Positions 1 to 8,328 of a stretch of DNA of 64,000 bases are shown piece by piece. The first letter of the stretch is position 1. Each line of letters starts with the position of its first letter. This DNA comes from Saprospira sp. CCB-QB6 (GTDB lineage Bacteria; Bacteroidota; Bacteroidia; Chitinophagales; Saprospiraceae): positions 1,877,501 through 1,941,500 of the forward strand of contig NZ_CP116808.1 in the NCBI RefSeq assembly GCF_028464065.1, written 5' to 3'. Under the pieces are notes generated by a model, which worked only from the letters and a program-made list of their open reading frames with translations, was not told where the DNA came from and did not search any database. The position numbers and the translations under genes are program-made.

Positions 1-196
1 GGCGCTTTGGCCCCCAAGGCCAAAGGAGCACAGCCCCCAGGCGGAGGCGGCGAAAGGGGGAGCCAAAACTGAAATGAAACATTTTGAGCCTATACTATAT
101 ATATAGCAGAAAACTCCCCTGGCCGCCGACTACCGCCGGCCGGGTCAATCTGCTGCGAAGCTTGTAGACGCAGAGCGGCTTCTAGCTGAGCAGTGG
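1..196. other. Left-edge non-coding sequence
   Basis: GC-rich, partly self-complementary sequence (for example GCCCCCAAGGCC near 9-20) followed by an AT-rich patch with a TATATATA run near 103-113. It reads like degraded pieces of the intergenic repeat family that is intact from about 197 onward. I see no coding potential, but the left edge cuts the context. Confidence 0.4.
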
Positions 197-432
197 CCTA
201 GCGATGTGTAGCAGTGGCCGAAGGCCAGACCAAGGAGCAAAGCGACGAAGGGCCGAGCGACCCGACCAAAGGGAGCCGACGCAGCGAAGCAAGTAATAGC
301 GAGCTGCGAAACGTAGCGCCGACGAGCAAAGCGAGGCGGAGGCCCCTAAACAGCAGCGAGCTGCGACAACAAGGACTTTAGTCCGTCTTCGACGACCAAT
401 GGGAGTAAACGTAGCGCTACAAGGCAAAGCCC
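197..432 (-). repeat. Mosaic intergenic repeat R1 with extension
   Basis: Read on the minus strand it carries the family blocks: GGGGC end, GCTACGTTTCGCAGCTCGCT, CTCGGCCC, GGTCTGGCC and CATCGCTAGGCC (minus strand near 207-197). The part near 360-432 repeats further sub-blocks (an ACAAGGACTTTAGTCC motif also found near 33.8 kb, and a second GGGGCTTTG end at the stop of the DMT permease gene). The 81-codon ORF over it is an artefact. Confidence 0.75.
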
Positions 433-1389
433 CTAAACAACCTCCTTATCTAATTCCAAAACTTCTTCAGCAGCTGCTGTCATCTTCTTATTGGCTGTTT
501 TAAAGCATTGATTCACCAAATAGACGCCTAAAATGGTCAATAACATTCCGATTAGGGTAAGCCAGGTCAGGCGCTCGCCTAAAACAAGAGCTCCAGCAAT
601 CACAGCAACAATAGGATTGATATAAGCACTCAAAGCCGCTTGAGTAGGAGGTAAATGCTCCATTACATATATATAGGCGGAATAGGCGATAAAAGAGCCA
701 AAAACCACTAGATATAAAATCGATCCCCAAAACTGCATACTCAACTCGCCAAAAACGAGTTGGTCCCAACTAAAGAAAGAGCAAATAATGGCTGTAAAAA
801 GACCTCCAGAAAACATTTGCAAGCCAGCGCCCATCAATAAAGAAGTATCTGGCTTCCATTTAGCGGCAAAGACAGAGCCCAAAGACCAAAACAAAGTAGC
901 TCCAAACATAATGAGTAAGCCTAAGGAAAAATTGGGACTTTGATCAAAGCTATCGAGGTAATTAGAGAAAACACCTAGAATTCCTAGCATGCCTAAAGCC
1001 ATTCCCCCTATTAACTTGGGTGACCAGGGCAGTGGCCGAATCATAAAATGGCTAAAGAGCGCAATAAAGATTGGTCCACTAGCAGAAACCACAGAAGCGA
1101 ATCCACTTTCTACATATTGTAGTGCCCAAGTCATCAAGGCATTTCCGGCCCCCAAAAGCATCAGCCCTATAATAATAGTATGTAGTAATGCCTTTCCTTT
1201 AGGAAGCATTGCACCTCTTGCCCACATAAAAGCGATCAGTGAAACACCAGCTGTGCATTGTCGAACAGAAGAGAGAAAAAGTCCGTGTGCCTCTTTTACA
1301 CCTATACGGGTTGCCAAATAGGTCGTTCCCCAAAAAAAGCTCACCAAAGCCAAAGCAATAAAGGCCTTGCGAGAATCGGTTTTTGTCAT
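433..1389 (-). CDS. EamA/DMT-family transporter (RhaT-like permease)
   Basis: 318 residues with about ten hydrophobic membrane spans arranged as two EamA repeats (roughly residues 10-145 and 155-295). The N-terminal FFWGTTYLATRIG stretch is typical of drug/metabolite transporter superfamily inner-membrane permeases, which export or import small metabolites and amino acids; the substrate cannot be told from sequence. The start is an ATG and the length is normal for the family. The short C-terminal tail after the last span is acidic and cytoplasmic by inference. It is divergent from the SurA-like pair at 1565 and its stop abuts repeat R1. Family confident, substrate unknown. Confidence 0.88.
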   Translation of the reverse strand: MTKTDSRKAFIALALVSFFWGTTYLATRIGVKEAHGLFLSSVRQCTAGVSLIAFMWARGAMLPKGKALLHTIIIGLMLLGAGNALMTWALQYVESGFASVVSASGPIFIALFSHFMIRPLPWSPKLIGGMALGMLGILGVFSNYLDSFDQSPNFSLGLLIMFGATLFWSLGSVFAAKWKPDTSLLMGAGLQMFSGGLFTAIICSFFSWDQLVFGELSMQFWGSILYLVVFGSFIAYSAYIYVMEHLPPTQAALSAYINPIVAVIAGALVLGERLTWLTLIGMLLTILGVYLVNQCFKTANKKMTAAAEEVLELDKEVV

Positions 1390-1517
1390 TGATATTTTTT
1401 TGGCAAAGAACGGTTTTTTTAGGCAGCTTTGTCTATCTGCCCTCAGCTTTTCCCTTAGAATCCAGCTAAAAACAGTAGCCTAAAAGGGCTCACCACCAAA
1501 TTCGATGGAAAACTTCT

Positions 1518-1525
1518 TATCTTTG
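1518..1525 (+). promoter_or_regulatory. Bacteroidota -7 element TATCTTTG
   Basis: TATCTTTG matches the Bacteroidota TAnnTTTG -7 consensus. No good TTTG -33 box is visible 19-21 bases upstream. It lies inside the longest ORF (from 1505), which supports translation starting downstream at 1565. Confidence 0.5.
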
Positions 1526-1564
1526 CCCCTTGATTTTATACCACCTTCTTTAGCAATTGATTCT

Positions 1565-2425
1565 ATGAGCTACTACCGCCCTTTTCTTGCCCTACTCTTC
1601 TTTGGGCTAGTTGTCCAAGCCTGTAATAATGGCCCAGAAGCCCCTACAGAAGAAAATCCTTTAGCAAGAGTTTATGATAATTACCTATATGCCTCTGCTC
1701 TAGATGGTATTGGCAAGGGACTATCACCTAAAGATAGCGCTCAGCAAGCTGAACTCTATATTGATAAATGGATTATGGACCAAATGCTTCTTGGTGTGGC
1801 CCAAAAACAGCTGCCGGCCAAAGAAGCTCAGCGCATTGACCGCCTAGCAGAAAGCTATAAAGCATCTTTAGTCATTGCCTATTTTGAGCAAGAACTAATC
1901 AACCGAGAATTAGATACTACAGTTACTCCTGTCCAATTGGCCCAATACTATAATGCCAATAAAGATCAATACATCGCTGGAGAAAGCTGGCTCCGCTGCC
2001 ACTTTATCCGTGTTCCTAGAAAACTAGAAGGCGTAGACAAACTTCGCAATTGGTTCAAATCTGACAAAAAAAGCGATGAAGAAAAAGTAAAGCAATTTTG
2101 CTTGTCCAATGAAAGTCAAATGGTCTTTGCCCTAGAAAAAGACCGCTGGGTAAAATATAAACGAGTAGCTGACCGCCTACCCGAAAATCGCCTACCTTCT
2201 AGTTATCTCGAAAAAGATCGCGTTTTTGATCGTAGCGATAGCAAATATGTTTATCTCTGCAAGGTCTTTGAATATAAAGATAAAGATGAACCCGCTCCCC
2301 TACCCGAGGTCCAAGACGAAATTTCTAGAATTATTCTTCACCAAAGACGTCAACTTATCCTTGATCAGGTCCGAAAAGAAGCCCGCACCAAAGCTAAGGA
2401 AGGTAATGTTTTTGAACGCTTCTAA
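1565..2425 (+). CDS. SurA/PrsA-like periplasmic folding lipoprotein, no obvious PPIase domain
   Basis: 286 residues from ATG 1565. The start is chosen because it gives a lipoprotein signal peptide (MSYYRPFLALLFFGLVVQAC, lipidated Cys about residue 20) and because a -7 box lies at 1518. The mature part is alpha-helical and charged, resembling the N- and C-terminal chaperone lobes of SurA/PrsA, and ends in a helix with VRKEARTKAKEGNVFERF. I do not see a conserved parvulin catalytic core, so it may hold clients rather than isomerise proline bonds. It sits 81 bases upstream of a second, full SurA-like gene in the same orientation, probably one operon for outer-membrane protein folding. Confidence 0.72.
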   Translation: MSYYRPFLALLFFGLVVQACNNGPEAPTEENPLARVYDNYLYASALDGIGKGLSPKDSAQQAELYIDKWIMDQMLLGVAQKQLPAKEAQRIDRLAESYKASLVIAYFEQELINRELDTTVTPVQLAQYYNANKDQYIAGESWLRCHFIRVPRKLEGVDKLRNWFKSDKKSDEEKVKQFCLSNESQMVFALEKDRWVKYKRVADRLPENRLPSSYLEKDRVFDRSDSKYVYLCKVFEYKDKDEPAPLPEVQDEISRIILHQRRQLILDQVRKEARTKAKEGNVFERF

Positions 2426-2506
2426 ACCCATCCTTCCTTTCGCTTCTTGCGTTGCAAGGCTATAAACAATCTGTTTACCCCTAAATGCTAATGATTATTA
2501 ACTATT

Positions 2507-3889
2507 ATGATGTATAGACTCCTTTTCTGTTGCCTGCTACTGAGTAGTAGCCTATTTGCTCAACAGCAAATTGACCGAGTAGTCGCCCTTGTAGGCAATG
2601 AACCCATTCTTGTTTCTGATATCGAAGCTCAATATCGCTTACTCCTATCTAGAACAAAAGAAGCCCCACCTGAAAATGCCCGAGCAGTCATCTTAGATCA
2701 GCTACTGACGAATGCAGTCGTCCTCGCAGAGGCAGAACGCGATAGCTTTACCGTCTCCGCCGTAGAAATTGAAGGCCAATTAGATTCTCGTATCTCAGAG
2801 ATACTTCGATATATGAATAATGACCCTGAACAGTTTAAAGCTTATTATGGCAAAACTCCCGATGAGGTCAAAAATGATATGCGAGAAAGTATGCGTAAAC
2901 AAATGGTTGTACAAAGAATGTCATCGAACATCATGCAATCTGTTACAGTGACCCCCAAAGAAGTCCAAACTTTCTTTAACAAAATTCCCCAAGATAGCTT
3001 ACCCTACTTTAACTCTACCGTAGAGCTTGCCCAAATTGTAATCAACCCCAAAGTCAATGAGCAAGAAGATGAGAGAGCCCGCCAAGAAGCAGAACGCATC
3101 CGCCAAGAAATTCTCAATGGCGCCGACTTTGCCGAATTAGCCAAGCAATACTCACAAGACCCTGGCTCTGGCGCCCGAGGTGGAGATTTAGGTATCACTA
3201 ACCGAGGTAGCTTTGTTCCAGAATTTGAAGCCGCAGCCTACCAACTCGATGAAAATGAAGTCTCTGAACTCGTTAAATCTGAATATGGCTACCATATTAT
3301 CCAACTGCTCGAACGCTTAGGTAATAATATCCATACCCGCCATATTCTCATTAAAGCAGAACTCACCCCTGCCGATGAAGAACGAGCTAAACAACAAGCC
3401 GATAGCATCCGCTCCCTTATCTTACTCGATTCTTTTACTTTTGACCAAGCTGTTCAACGTTTTTCAGAAGATGAATTTAGTAAAACCCGAAACGGCGCTA
3501 TGATGAATCCCCAAACTGGAGAACCTTACTGGGAGCTAGGAGACCTTAACCCCGAAGTCTATTTCGCTATCGAAAAACTTAAAAAAGGGGAAATCTCTGA
3601 AGCAATTGAGTACAGTACCCCCTTTGGAGAAAAAGAATACTCCCTCATTAAAATCCGAAATAGAACTATTCCCCATGTCGCAAATCTCGAAGATGATTAT
3701 AGCCGCATCCAAATGGCCGCTAAAGAGGAAAAAAAATCTCGCTATATTCAAGAATGGGTAGCCAAAAAAATTGGCGACCATTATGTCGAGTTTAAATTCC
3801 AATCTCTAGGTAGCTATGCCAACTATTTCATCAAAAAAAATGGACAAGCTAAAAACCCCCAACTCCAACGTTGGATGATGGAACCCTAA
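2507..3889 (+). CDS. surA: Peptidyl-prolyl isomerase SurA-like, two parvulin domains
   Basis: 460 residues. Signal peptide MMYRLLFCCLLLSSSLFAQQ, then a SurA-type helical chaperone domain (about 22-160), a first parvulin domain (about 170-268, with FAELAKQYSQDPGSGARGGD and a C-terminal YGYHIIQL strand) and a second (about 274-385, beginning HTRHILI). This is the architecture of SurA, the periplasmic isomerase/chaperone that brings outer-membrane proteins to the BAM complex. The second domain has a somewhat divergent centre and may be less active. It follows a related lipoprotein gene; transcription should end at the hairpin at 3914. Function by family homology; the domain reading is strong. 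Confidence 0.88.
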   Translation: MMYRLLFCCLLLSSSLFAQQQIDRVVALVGNEPILVSDIEAQYRLLLSRTKEAPPENARAVILDQLLTNAVVLAEAERDSFTVSAVEIEGQLDSRISEILRYMNNDPEQFKAYYGKTPDEVKNDMRESMRKQMVVQRMSSNIMQSVTVTPKEVQTFFNKIPQDSLPYFNSTVELAQIVINPKVNEQEDERARQEAERIRQEILNGADFAELAKQYSQDPGSGARGGDLGITNRGSFVPEFEAAAYQLDENEVSELVKSEYGYHIIQLLERLGNNIHTRHILIKAELTPADEERAKQQADSIRSLILLDSFTFDQAVQRFSEDEFSKTRNGAMMNPQTGEPYWELGDLNPEVYFAIEKLKKGEISEAIEYSTPFGEKEYSLIKIRNRTIPHVANLEDDYSRIQMAAKEEKKSRYIQEWVAKKIGDHYVEFKFQSLGSYANYFIKKNGQAKNPQLQRWMMEP

Positions 3890-3913
3890 TTTGTCCCTCT
3901 TTTCCTTTTTCCA

Positions 3914-3949
3914 ATATCCGCCTACAGTATTGTAGGCGGATATTTTTTT
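3914..3949 (+). terminator. Intrinsic terminator after surA
   Basis: Perfect 13-bp stem (ATATCCGCCTACA with TGTAGGCGGATAT), four-base loop, then a T run to 3949, 25 bases after the surA stop. Confidence 0.95.
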
Positions 3950-4039
3950 AGCCCATTAGGGCATTTTAGCCCCTGACTTTGCCCCTTCCCTCTTTTTCAC
4001 TAATTTAGCCAAGCCAAAAAAAAGACAAAATGATCTTTT

Positions 4040-4071
4040 TTTGGGGCTTTTGTAGATTTAGTCTAAATTTG
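4040..4071 (+). promoter_or_regulatory. feoAB promoter with overlapping palindrome
   Basis: TTTG at 4040-4043 and TAAATTTG at 4064-4071 are 20 bases apart, the Bacteroidota -33/-7 arrangement. The palindrome ATTTAGTCTAAAT (4056-4068) overlaps the -7 box. Its TTAG..CTAA core resembles operators of DtxR/MntR-type metal repressors, so iron-responsive repression is a reasonable inference. Confidence 0.6.
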
Positions 4072-4103
4072 CAAACAAACTTACTGCAATACTATAATAA
4101 TAT

Positions 4104-4346
4104 ATGACTCAGAATTCTTCAGAACGCCGACTATGGGAAGCCAAAGCCGGAGAACAACTGACCTTTCTCCGCAGCGACTCCCCTTTGCTCAGCCTAAAAC
4201 TTATGGAGATGGGCCTCTTTCCCGCCGCTAAATTTCGCCTCCTCAAAAGAGCCCCTCTAGCTGGTCCCCTACTCCTCGAACTAGCCGATAATTTGCAACA
4301 ATTGGCCATTGGGCCAGCAGAAGCCAAAGAAATATGGATACAGTAG
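4104..4346 (+). CDS. feoA: FeoA-family ferrous iron transport accessory protein
   Basis: 80 residues forming one FeoA SH3-like beta-barrel domain, with the family pattern SLKLMEMGLFPAAKF followed by a second strand pair and a LAIGPAEAKEIWI C-terminus. FeoA is a small cytoplasmic protein that binds FeoB and supports ferrous iron uptake. It overlaps feoB by 13 bases, so the two are translationally coupled. The gene starts at ATG 4104, about 33 bases after the -7 box at 4064-4071. Confidence 0.92.
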   Translation: MTQNSSERRLWEAKAGEQLTFLRSDSPLLSLKLMEMGLFPAAKFRLLKRAPLAGPLLLELADNLQQLAIGPAEAKEIWIQ

Positions 4347-6280
4347 CCAATAAGAACTTAAATATCGCCCTGCTCGGCCCCCCTAATGTGGGCAAAACTT
4401 CTCTCTTTAACCAACTAACTGGCCTCCAACAAAAGGTCGGCAACTTTCCTGGCGTTACCGTAGAGAAGAAAGTGGGCAAAATTCAACTCCAAAACCTAGA
4501 AGGCCAACTGACTGACCTTCCTGGTCTTTATAGCCTCTTCGCTAAATCACCCGATGAAGAAGTCGTGATCAAAGCATTGGAAGAAGAAAGCTTTGACCTC
4601 CTACTTCTTGTCCTTGATGCTAGCCATCTCGAAAGAAGCTTGCTCTTGGCCCAACAAGCACTAGCGATGGGCATTCCCGTTTTGCCTCTACTCAATATGC
4701 TCGACCAAGCAGAGGGACAAGGGTTTCAGTTTGATACTCTCGAACTTATTCCCCTCCTTGGCCAAGAACCTCTCCGTATCAATGCCCGCCAAGGATCTGG
4801 CCTTGACCGAATTCCCAATGCCATTGAACAACTACTCGCCCAAGAACCCCCTCTGGCCGATGCCGATTTCCGAACTTTGATCCAAGCCGCTAACTATGAA
4901 GCCCAATTGGCCGATAGCCAAAAACGACTCGACCAAATTCGCCCGCAACTTAAAAAGGCCCGAAAAAAAGCCGAGACCAAACGCAATTGGTCCCATTTCT
5001 TAGATCAATGGACCAGCCACCCCATCGCTGGCTATCTCATCTACCTTACGGTCCTCTTTGGCATTTTTCAACTGATTTTTAGCCTGGCCGATTGGCCTAT
5101 GGGCCTGATCGATGAAGGTACAGGAGCCCTAGCTAGCCTTATTTCTAATCTCCTTCCCGCTGGCCCAATCAATGAACTGATTACAGAGGGGATTATCCCC
5201 GGCATCGGCGGAGTCGTGATTTTTGTCCCCCAAATTGCTATCCTCTTTTTTGCCCTCTCGATCCTCGAAGAAACGGGCTACATCTCTAGAGTGGTTTTCC
5301 TAATGGATAAACCCATGCGCTTTTTTGGCCTGAGCGGACAAAGTGTGCTCCCCCTCCTTTCTGGAGCCGCCTGCGCTATTCCTGCCGTAATGGCCGCCCG
5401 AAATATCGGTAGCTGGCGAGAACGCATGGCCACCATTTTTGTCAGCCCCATGATTAGCTGCGCCGCCCGCCTGCCCGTTTATGTTATCCTGATCGCTCTC
5501 GTGATTCCCGATGGCAATAGCTGGGGCTTTGGCTGGAAAGGTCTCGCCATGCTGGGCCTTTATCTCCTTGGCGTAATCGGCGCCCTGCTCACGGGCCTCG
5601 CCCTCCGCTTTATCCTGCCCAAAAAGGACCAAAACCCTTTTGTGATTGATCTTCCCAGCTATAAATGGCCCCGCTGGCAAAATGTCTTTCTCACCGCCTA
5701 CCAAAAATCGAAATCTTTTGTCCTAGAAGCCGGTAAAGTGATTCTAGCCCTCTCGATTTTACTCTGGATTCTAGGTAGCTACGGCCCCAGCGAAGCGATG
5801 CAGGCCGCCGAAGAACGCGCCCAGCAAATGAGCCAAAATGAAAGCGAATTGGCCCAAAACATGGCCGCCGAAAAATTATCCGCTAGCTATCTCGGCCATC
5901 TCGGCCACGCCATCGAACCCGCTATCCGCCCACTCGGCTACGACTGGAAAATTGGCATCGGCTTGCTGGCCTCTTTTGCCGCCCGCGAGGTTTTTGTCGG
6001 CACAATGGGTACTATATATAGTATGGGCAGCGAACCCGAAGAAAATTCCCTGATCGAAAGGATGCGAGCCGAACGCTTTGAAGATAGCCAAAAAGCAGTT
6101 TACAGCCTGCCCACAGGCATTTCTCTACTGGTCTTCTACGTCTTTGCTATGCAATGTATGAGCACCCTAGCCGTGGTCTACAAAGAAACTCGCTCTTGGA
6201 AATGGCCGCTGCTACAACTGCTCTACATGACGGGCCTCGCCTATTTACTGGCCTTTTTAAGCTATCAATTACTTAGTTAA
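4334..6280 (+). CDS. feoB: Ferrous iron transporter B (FeoB)
   Basis: 648 residues. An N-terminal G domain carries G1 GPPNVGKT (15-22), the G2 region VTVEKK (41-46), G3 DLPG (61-64) and G4 NMLD (121-124). A linker helix leads to a membrane part beginning near residue 235 with two Gate (nucleoside-recognition-type) segments and the conserved SGAACAIPAVMAAR and SPMISCAARLPVY motifs, and AAREVFVGTMGTIYS near the C-terminus. FeoB moves Fe2+ across the inner membrane under control of its GTPase domain. It is shorter than the E. coli protein (773 residues), mainly at the C-terminus. Forms an operon with feoA. Confidence 0.95.
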   Translation: MDTVANKNLNIALLGPPNVGKTSLFNQLTGLQQKVGNFPGVTVEKKVGKIQLQNLEGQLTDLPGLYSLFAKSPDEEVVIKALEEESFDLLLLVLDASHLERSLLLAQQALAMGIPVLPLLNMLDQAEGQGFQFDTLELIPLLGQEPLRINARQGSGLDRIPNAIEQLLAQEPPLADADFRTLIQAANYEAQLADSQKRLDQIRPQLKKARKKAETKRNWSHFLDQWTSHPIAGYLIYLTVLFGIFQLIFSLADWPMGLIDEGTGALASLISNLLPAGPINELITEGIIPGIGGVVIFVPQIAILFFALSILEETGYISRVVFLMDKPMRFFGLSGQSVLPLLSGAACAIPAVMAARNIGSWRERMATIFVSPMISCAARLPVYVILIALVIPDGNSWGFGWKGLAMLGLYLLGVIGALLTGLALRFILPKKDQNPFVIDLPSYKWPRWQNVFLTAYQKSKSFVLEAGKVILALSILLWILGSYGPSEAMQAAEERAQQMSQNESELAQNMAAEKLSASYLGHLGHAIEPAIRPLGYDWKIGIGLLASFAAREVFVGTMGTIYSMGSEPEENSLIERMRAERFEDSQKAVYSLPTGISLLVFYVFAMQCMSTLAVVYKETRSWKWPLLQLLYMTGLAYLLAFLSYQLLS

Positions 6281-6288
6281 TTTGTTTT

Positions 6289-6450
6289 TGGGGCTGTCCC
6301 GCCCTATGGGCGGGCCGGGCTGTGTCGTGGCTCGCAAGACTGCTCGGCCCTGCAGGCAGGCGATGCCTGCCTTGGGTCTGCGGCTACGCCGCCCCCCTTT
6401 CCATCCCTCAGCCGAGTCGCTGCGCTCCTTTGCGGCGGCTTCGCCGCCTG
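6289..6450 (+). repeat. Mosaic intergenic repeat R2 (CCCTCAGCC type)
   Basis: Starts GGGGCTGTCCCGCC nine bases after the feoB stop and runs through GGCTCGCAAGACTGCTCGGCCCTGC, GGTCTGCGGC and CCATCCCTCAGCCG, ending in the hairpin GGCGGCTTCGCCGCC. The spacers between constant blocks are inverted repeats (CCCGCCCTATGGGCGGG, GCAGGCAGGCGATGCCTGC). Confidence 0.85.
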
Positions 6451-6460
6451 CTAAACACAT

Positions 6461-6503
6461 AAAAAAGCGCCTAGTCTCTACACAGAAACTAGGCGCTCTT
6501 TTT
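6461..6503. terminator. Bidirectional terminator between feoB and asnS
   Basis: 10-bp stem AGCGCCTAGT / ACTAGGCGCT (6466-6475 with 6488-6497), an A run on the left and a T run on the right. It fits convergent feoB (+) and asnS (-). Confidence 0.9.
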
Positions 6504-6518
6504 ATTATGCTATTAGCC

Positions 6519-8045
6519 TTAAGGCTTAATTTGTCCATAACGACGCTGGAAAGGCAAGGTCTCTCTAACGTGGTTGAGGCCACAAACCCAACGAACCAAA
6601 CGCTCTAGGCCCAAACCAAAACCAGAATGAGGCACAGAACCAAAACGACGAAGGTCCAAATACCACTCAAAGTCGTCTTGATCTAAGTTGTGCTCAGCAA
6701 TTTTGCGGACCAAAACGTCTAGGCTGGTTTCCCGCTCAGAACCTCCCACAATCTCGCCATAACCATCAGGAGCCAAGAGGTCTACCCCCTTAACCAAAGA
6801 AGGATCGCCATCTACTTCTTTCATATAGAAAGATTTGATTTTGGCGGGCCAGTTATACACCATCACAGGCGTAGAGAATACTCTGGTCAATACGGTTTCA
6901 TCCGAGTTACCAAAGTCTTCGCCATCTTCAAAGTTTTTGGCTGACTCGATCCAGTCTGGAATATGACGCTGCTTCTCTTCCAATTCTTTGGCCTCTCCTC
7001 TTAGGGCCAAAATTTTTCCTTCATTGAATTTGCGCGCGCCTTTTTTCATGCCTGCAGCAATAGCTTCCTCTCTTTCTGCAATCTCTGCTTGGATTTCAGC
7101 TAGGCGGGCCGTGGCTTGGGCCAAATCTTCTTCCTGCAATTTGATGGCATTTTTGCCATTGACCTCTAGCTCTCCACGCAAAATTTTCACGGCATCGCTA
7201 TAAGCTACTCTAGGGAAGGTTTCGGCCACTACTTTTTCGAGGCTGCTGGTATCTCGGCCCAATACCTCTAGCTCATCTTTACAACGATAAAGGACCTCGC
7301 CAATAACTGACTTGATAAAGCGCTCGATCAAGTTCATATTATCCTCATTGGTATAAAAGGCCATTTCGGGCTCAATCATCCAAAACTCAGATAAGTGGCG
7401 GGGCGTATTTGATTTTTCTGCACGGAAGGTGGGACCAAAGGTGTAAATCTTGCCCATAGCCATAGCCATGGCCTCTCCATAAAGCTGGCCCGATTGAGAC
7501 AAATAGGCGGGTTGGCCAAAAAAGTCGGTCTCAAAAAGGTCGGTAGTGCCTTCACAGGCGCTGCCCGTGAGCAAAGGGGCATCCATTTGCACAAAATCCT
7601 CTGATTGGAAGAAATTGTGAATGCTCATAATCAGCTGGTTGCGCAAACGCATAATGGCCCATTGGCGGCGGCTGCGGAGCCAAAGGTGGCGTTTATCGCT
7701 CAAAAACTTTACGCCCATCTCCTCATCAGATTTTGTGATGGGATAGCCTTCTGCATTATGGTAAATCTCGAAGCTGCTCACTTGAAGTTCATAACCGCCC
7801 AAGCTCTTTTCATTTCGGATGAGCTGGCCTGTAATGGCCAATGAACTTTCTAGGGTTAGCGTTTTGGCCAACTCAAATTGTTCTTCGCCTAGGCTTTCTA
7901 GGGCAAAAACGGCTTGGGTAAAGCCAGAACCATCTCTAAAGTCGGCAAAGCAAGCCGTTTTACTTTTGCGGATTTTGGTTACCCAACCTTTGACACAAAC
8001 CTCATGGCCTACGAGCTGTGCAAAATCCTTAATATATTGTTGCAT
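6519..8045 (-). CDS. asnS: Asparaginyl-tRNA synthetase
   Basis: 508 residues. N-terminal OB-fold anticodon-binding domain (about 1-115, GYELQVSSFEIYHNAEGYPI), then a class II catalytic core with motif 2 FRAEKSNTPRHLSEFWMIEPE and motif 3 GFGLGLERLVRWVCG near the C-terminus. The cytoplasmic enzyme charges tRNA-Asn. A lysine/glutamate-rich helical insertion of about 55 residues (about 305-360) makes it longer than E. coli AsnS (466); I believe such insertions occur in other Bacteroidota enzymes. The stop lies beside the bidirectional terminator. Confidence 0.96.
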   Translation of the reverse strand: MQQYIKDFAQLVGHEVCVKGWVTKIRKSKTACFADFRDGSGFTQAVFALESLGEEQFELAKTLTLESSLAITGQLIRNEKSLGGYELQVSSFEIYHNAEGYPITKSDEEMGVKFLSDKRHLWLRSRRQWAIMRLRNQLIMSIHNFFQSEDFVQMDAPLLTGSACEGTTDLFETDFFGQPAYLSQSGQLYGEAMAMAMGKIYTFGPTFRAEKSNTPRHLSEFWMIEPEMAFYTNEDNMNLIERFIKSVIGEVLYRCKDELEVLGRDTSSLEKVVAETFPRVAYSDAVKILRGELEVNGKNAIKLQEEDLAQATARLAEIQAEIAEREEAIAAGMKKGARKFNEGKILALRGEAKELEEKQRHIPDWIESAKNFEDGEDFGNSDETVLTRVFSTPVMVYNWPAKIKSFYMKEVDGDPSLVKGVDLLAPDGYGEIVGGSERETSLDVLVRKIAEHNLDQDDFEWYLDLRRFGSVPHSGFGLGLERLVRWVCGLNHVRETLPFQRRYGQIKP

Positions 8046-8169
8046 AAAGTAGATGAATTATCTTAGATAAGAAAGGCCATTCCGAGCAAGGGAATAGCGC
8101 TCACAAAAATATAATTTTTAGGGCCATAGCAAAAAGAATGCAGGAAGAACTTTGGCCCATGGCGTCCTA

Positions 8170-8327
8170 CAGGCGGCGAAGCCGCCGCAAAGGAGCGAAG
8201 CGACTGGCCTAGCGATGTGAAAGGGTGGCCGTTAGGCCAGACCAAGGAGCCGAAGGCGACGCAGGGCCGAGCAGACCTGCGAGCCCTGCAACGTAGCGCC
8301 GCAGCTTTGCTGCGGAGGCCCCAAACA
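8170..8327 (-). repeat. Mosaic intergenic repeat R3
   Basis: Minus-oriented copy with CATCGCTAGGCC, GGTCTGGCC, CTCGGCCCTGCGTCGCC and CGCTACGTTGC blocks. Its GGGGCC end is two bases from the stop of the FemAB-like gene, with no other terminator visible. Confidence 0.85.
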
Positions 8328-8328
8328 G

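Noticed and set aside
182-427. 81-codon ORF in repeat R1 and similar ORFs in other repeats (for example 8232-8453, 33489-33811, 52401-52805, 55684-55929, 60918-61188)
   Set aside because: They are frames through the GC-rich repeats, share the same translated fragments across loci and have no start signals or families.
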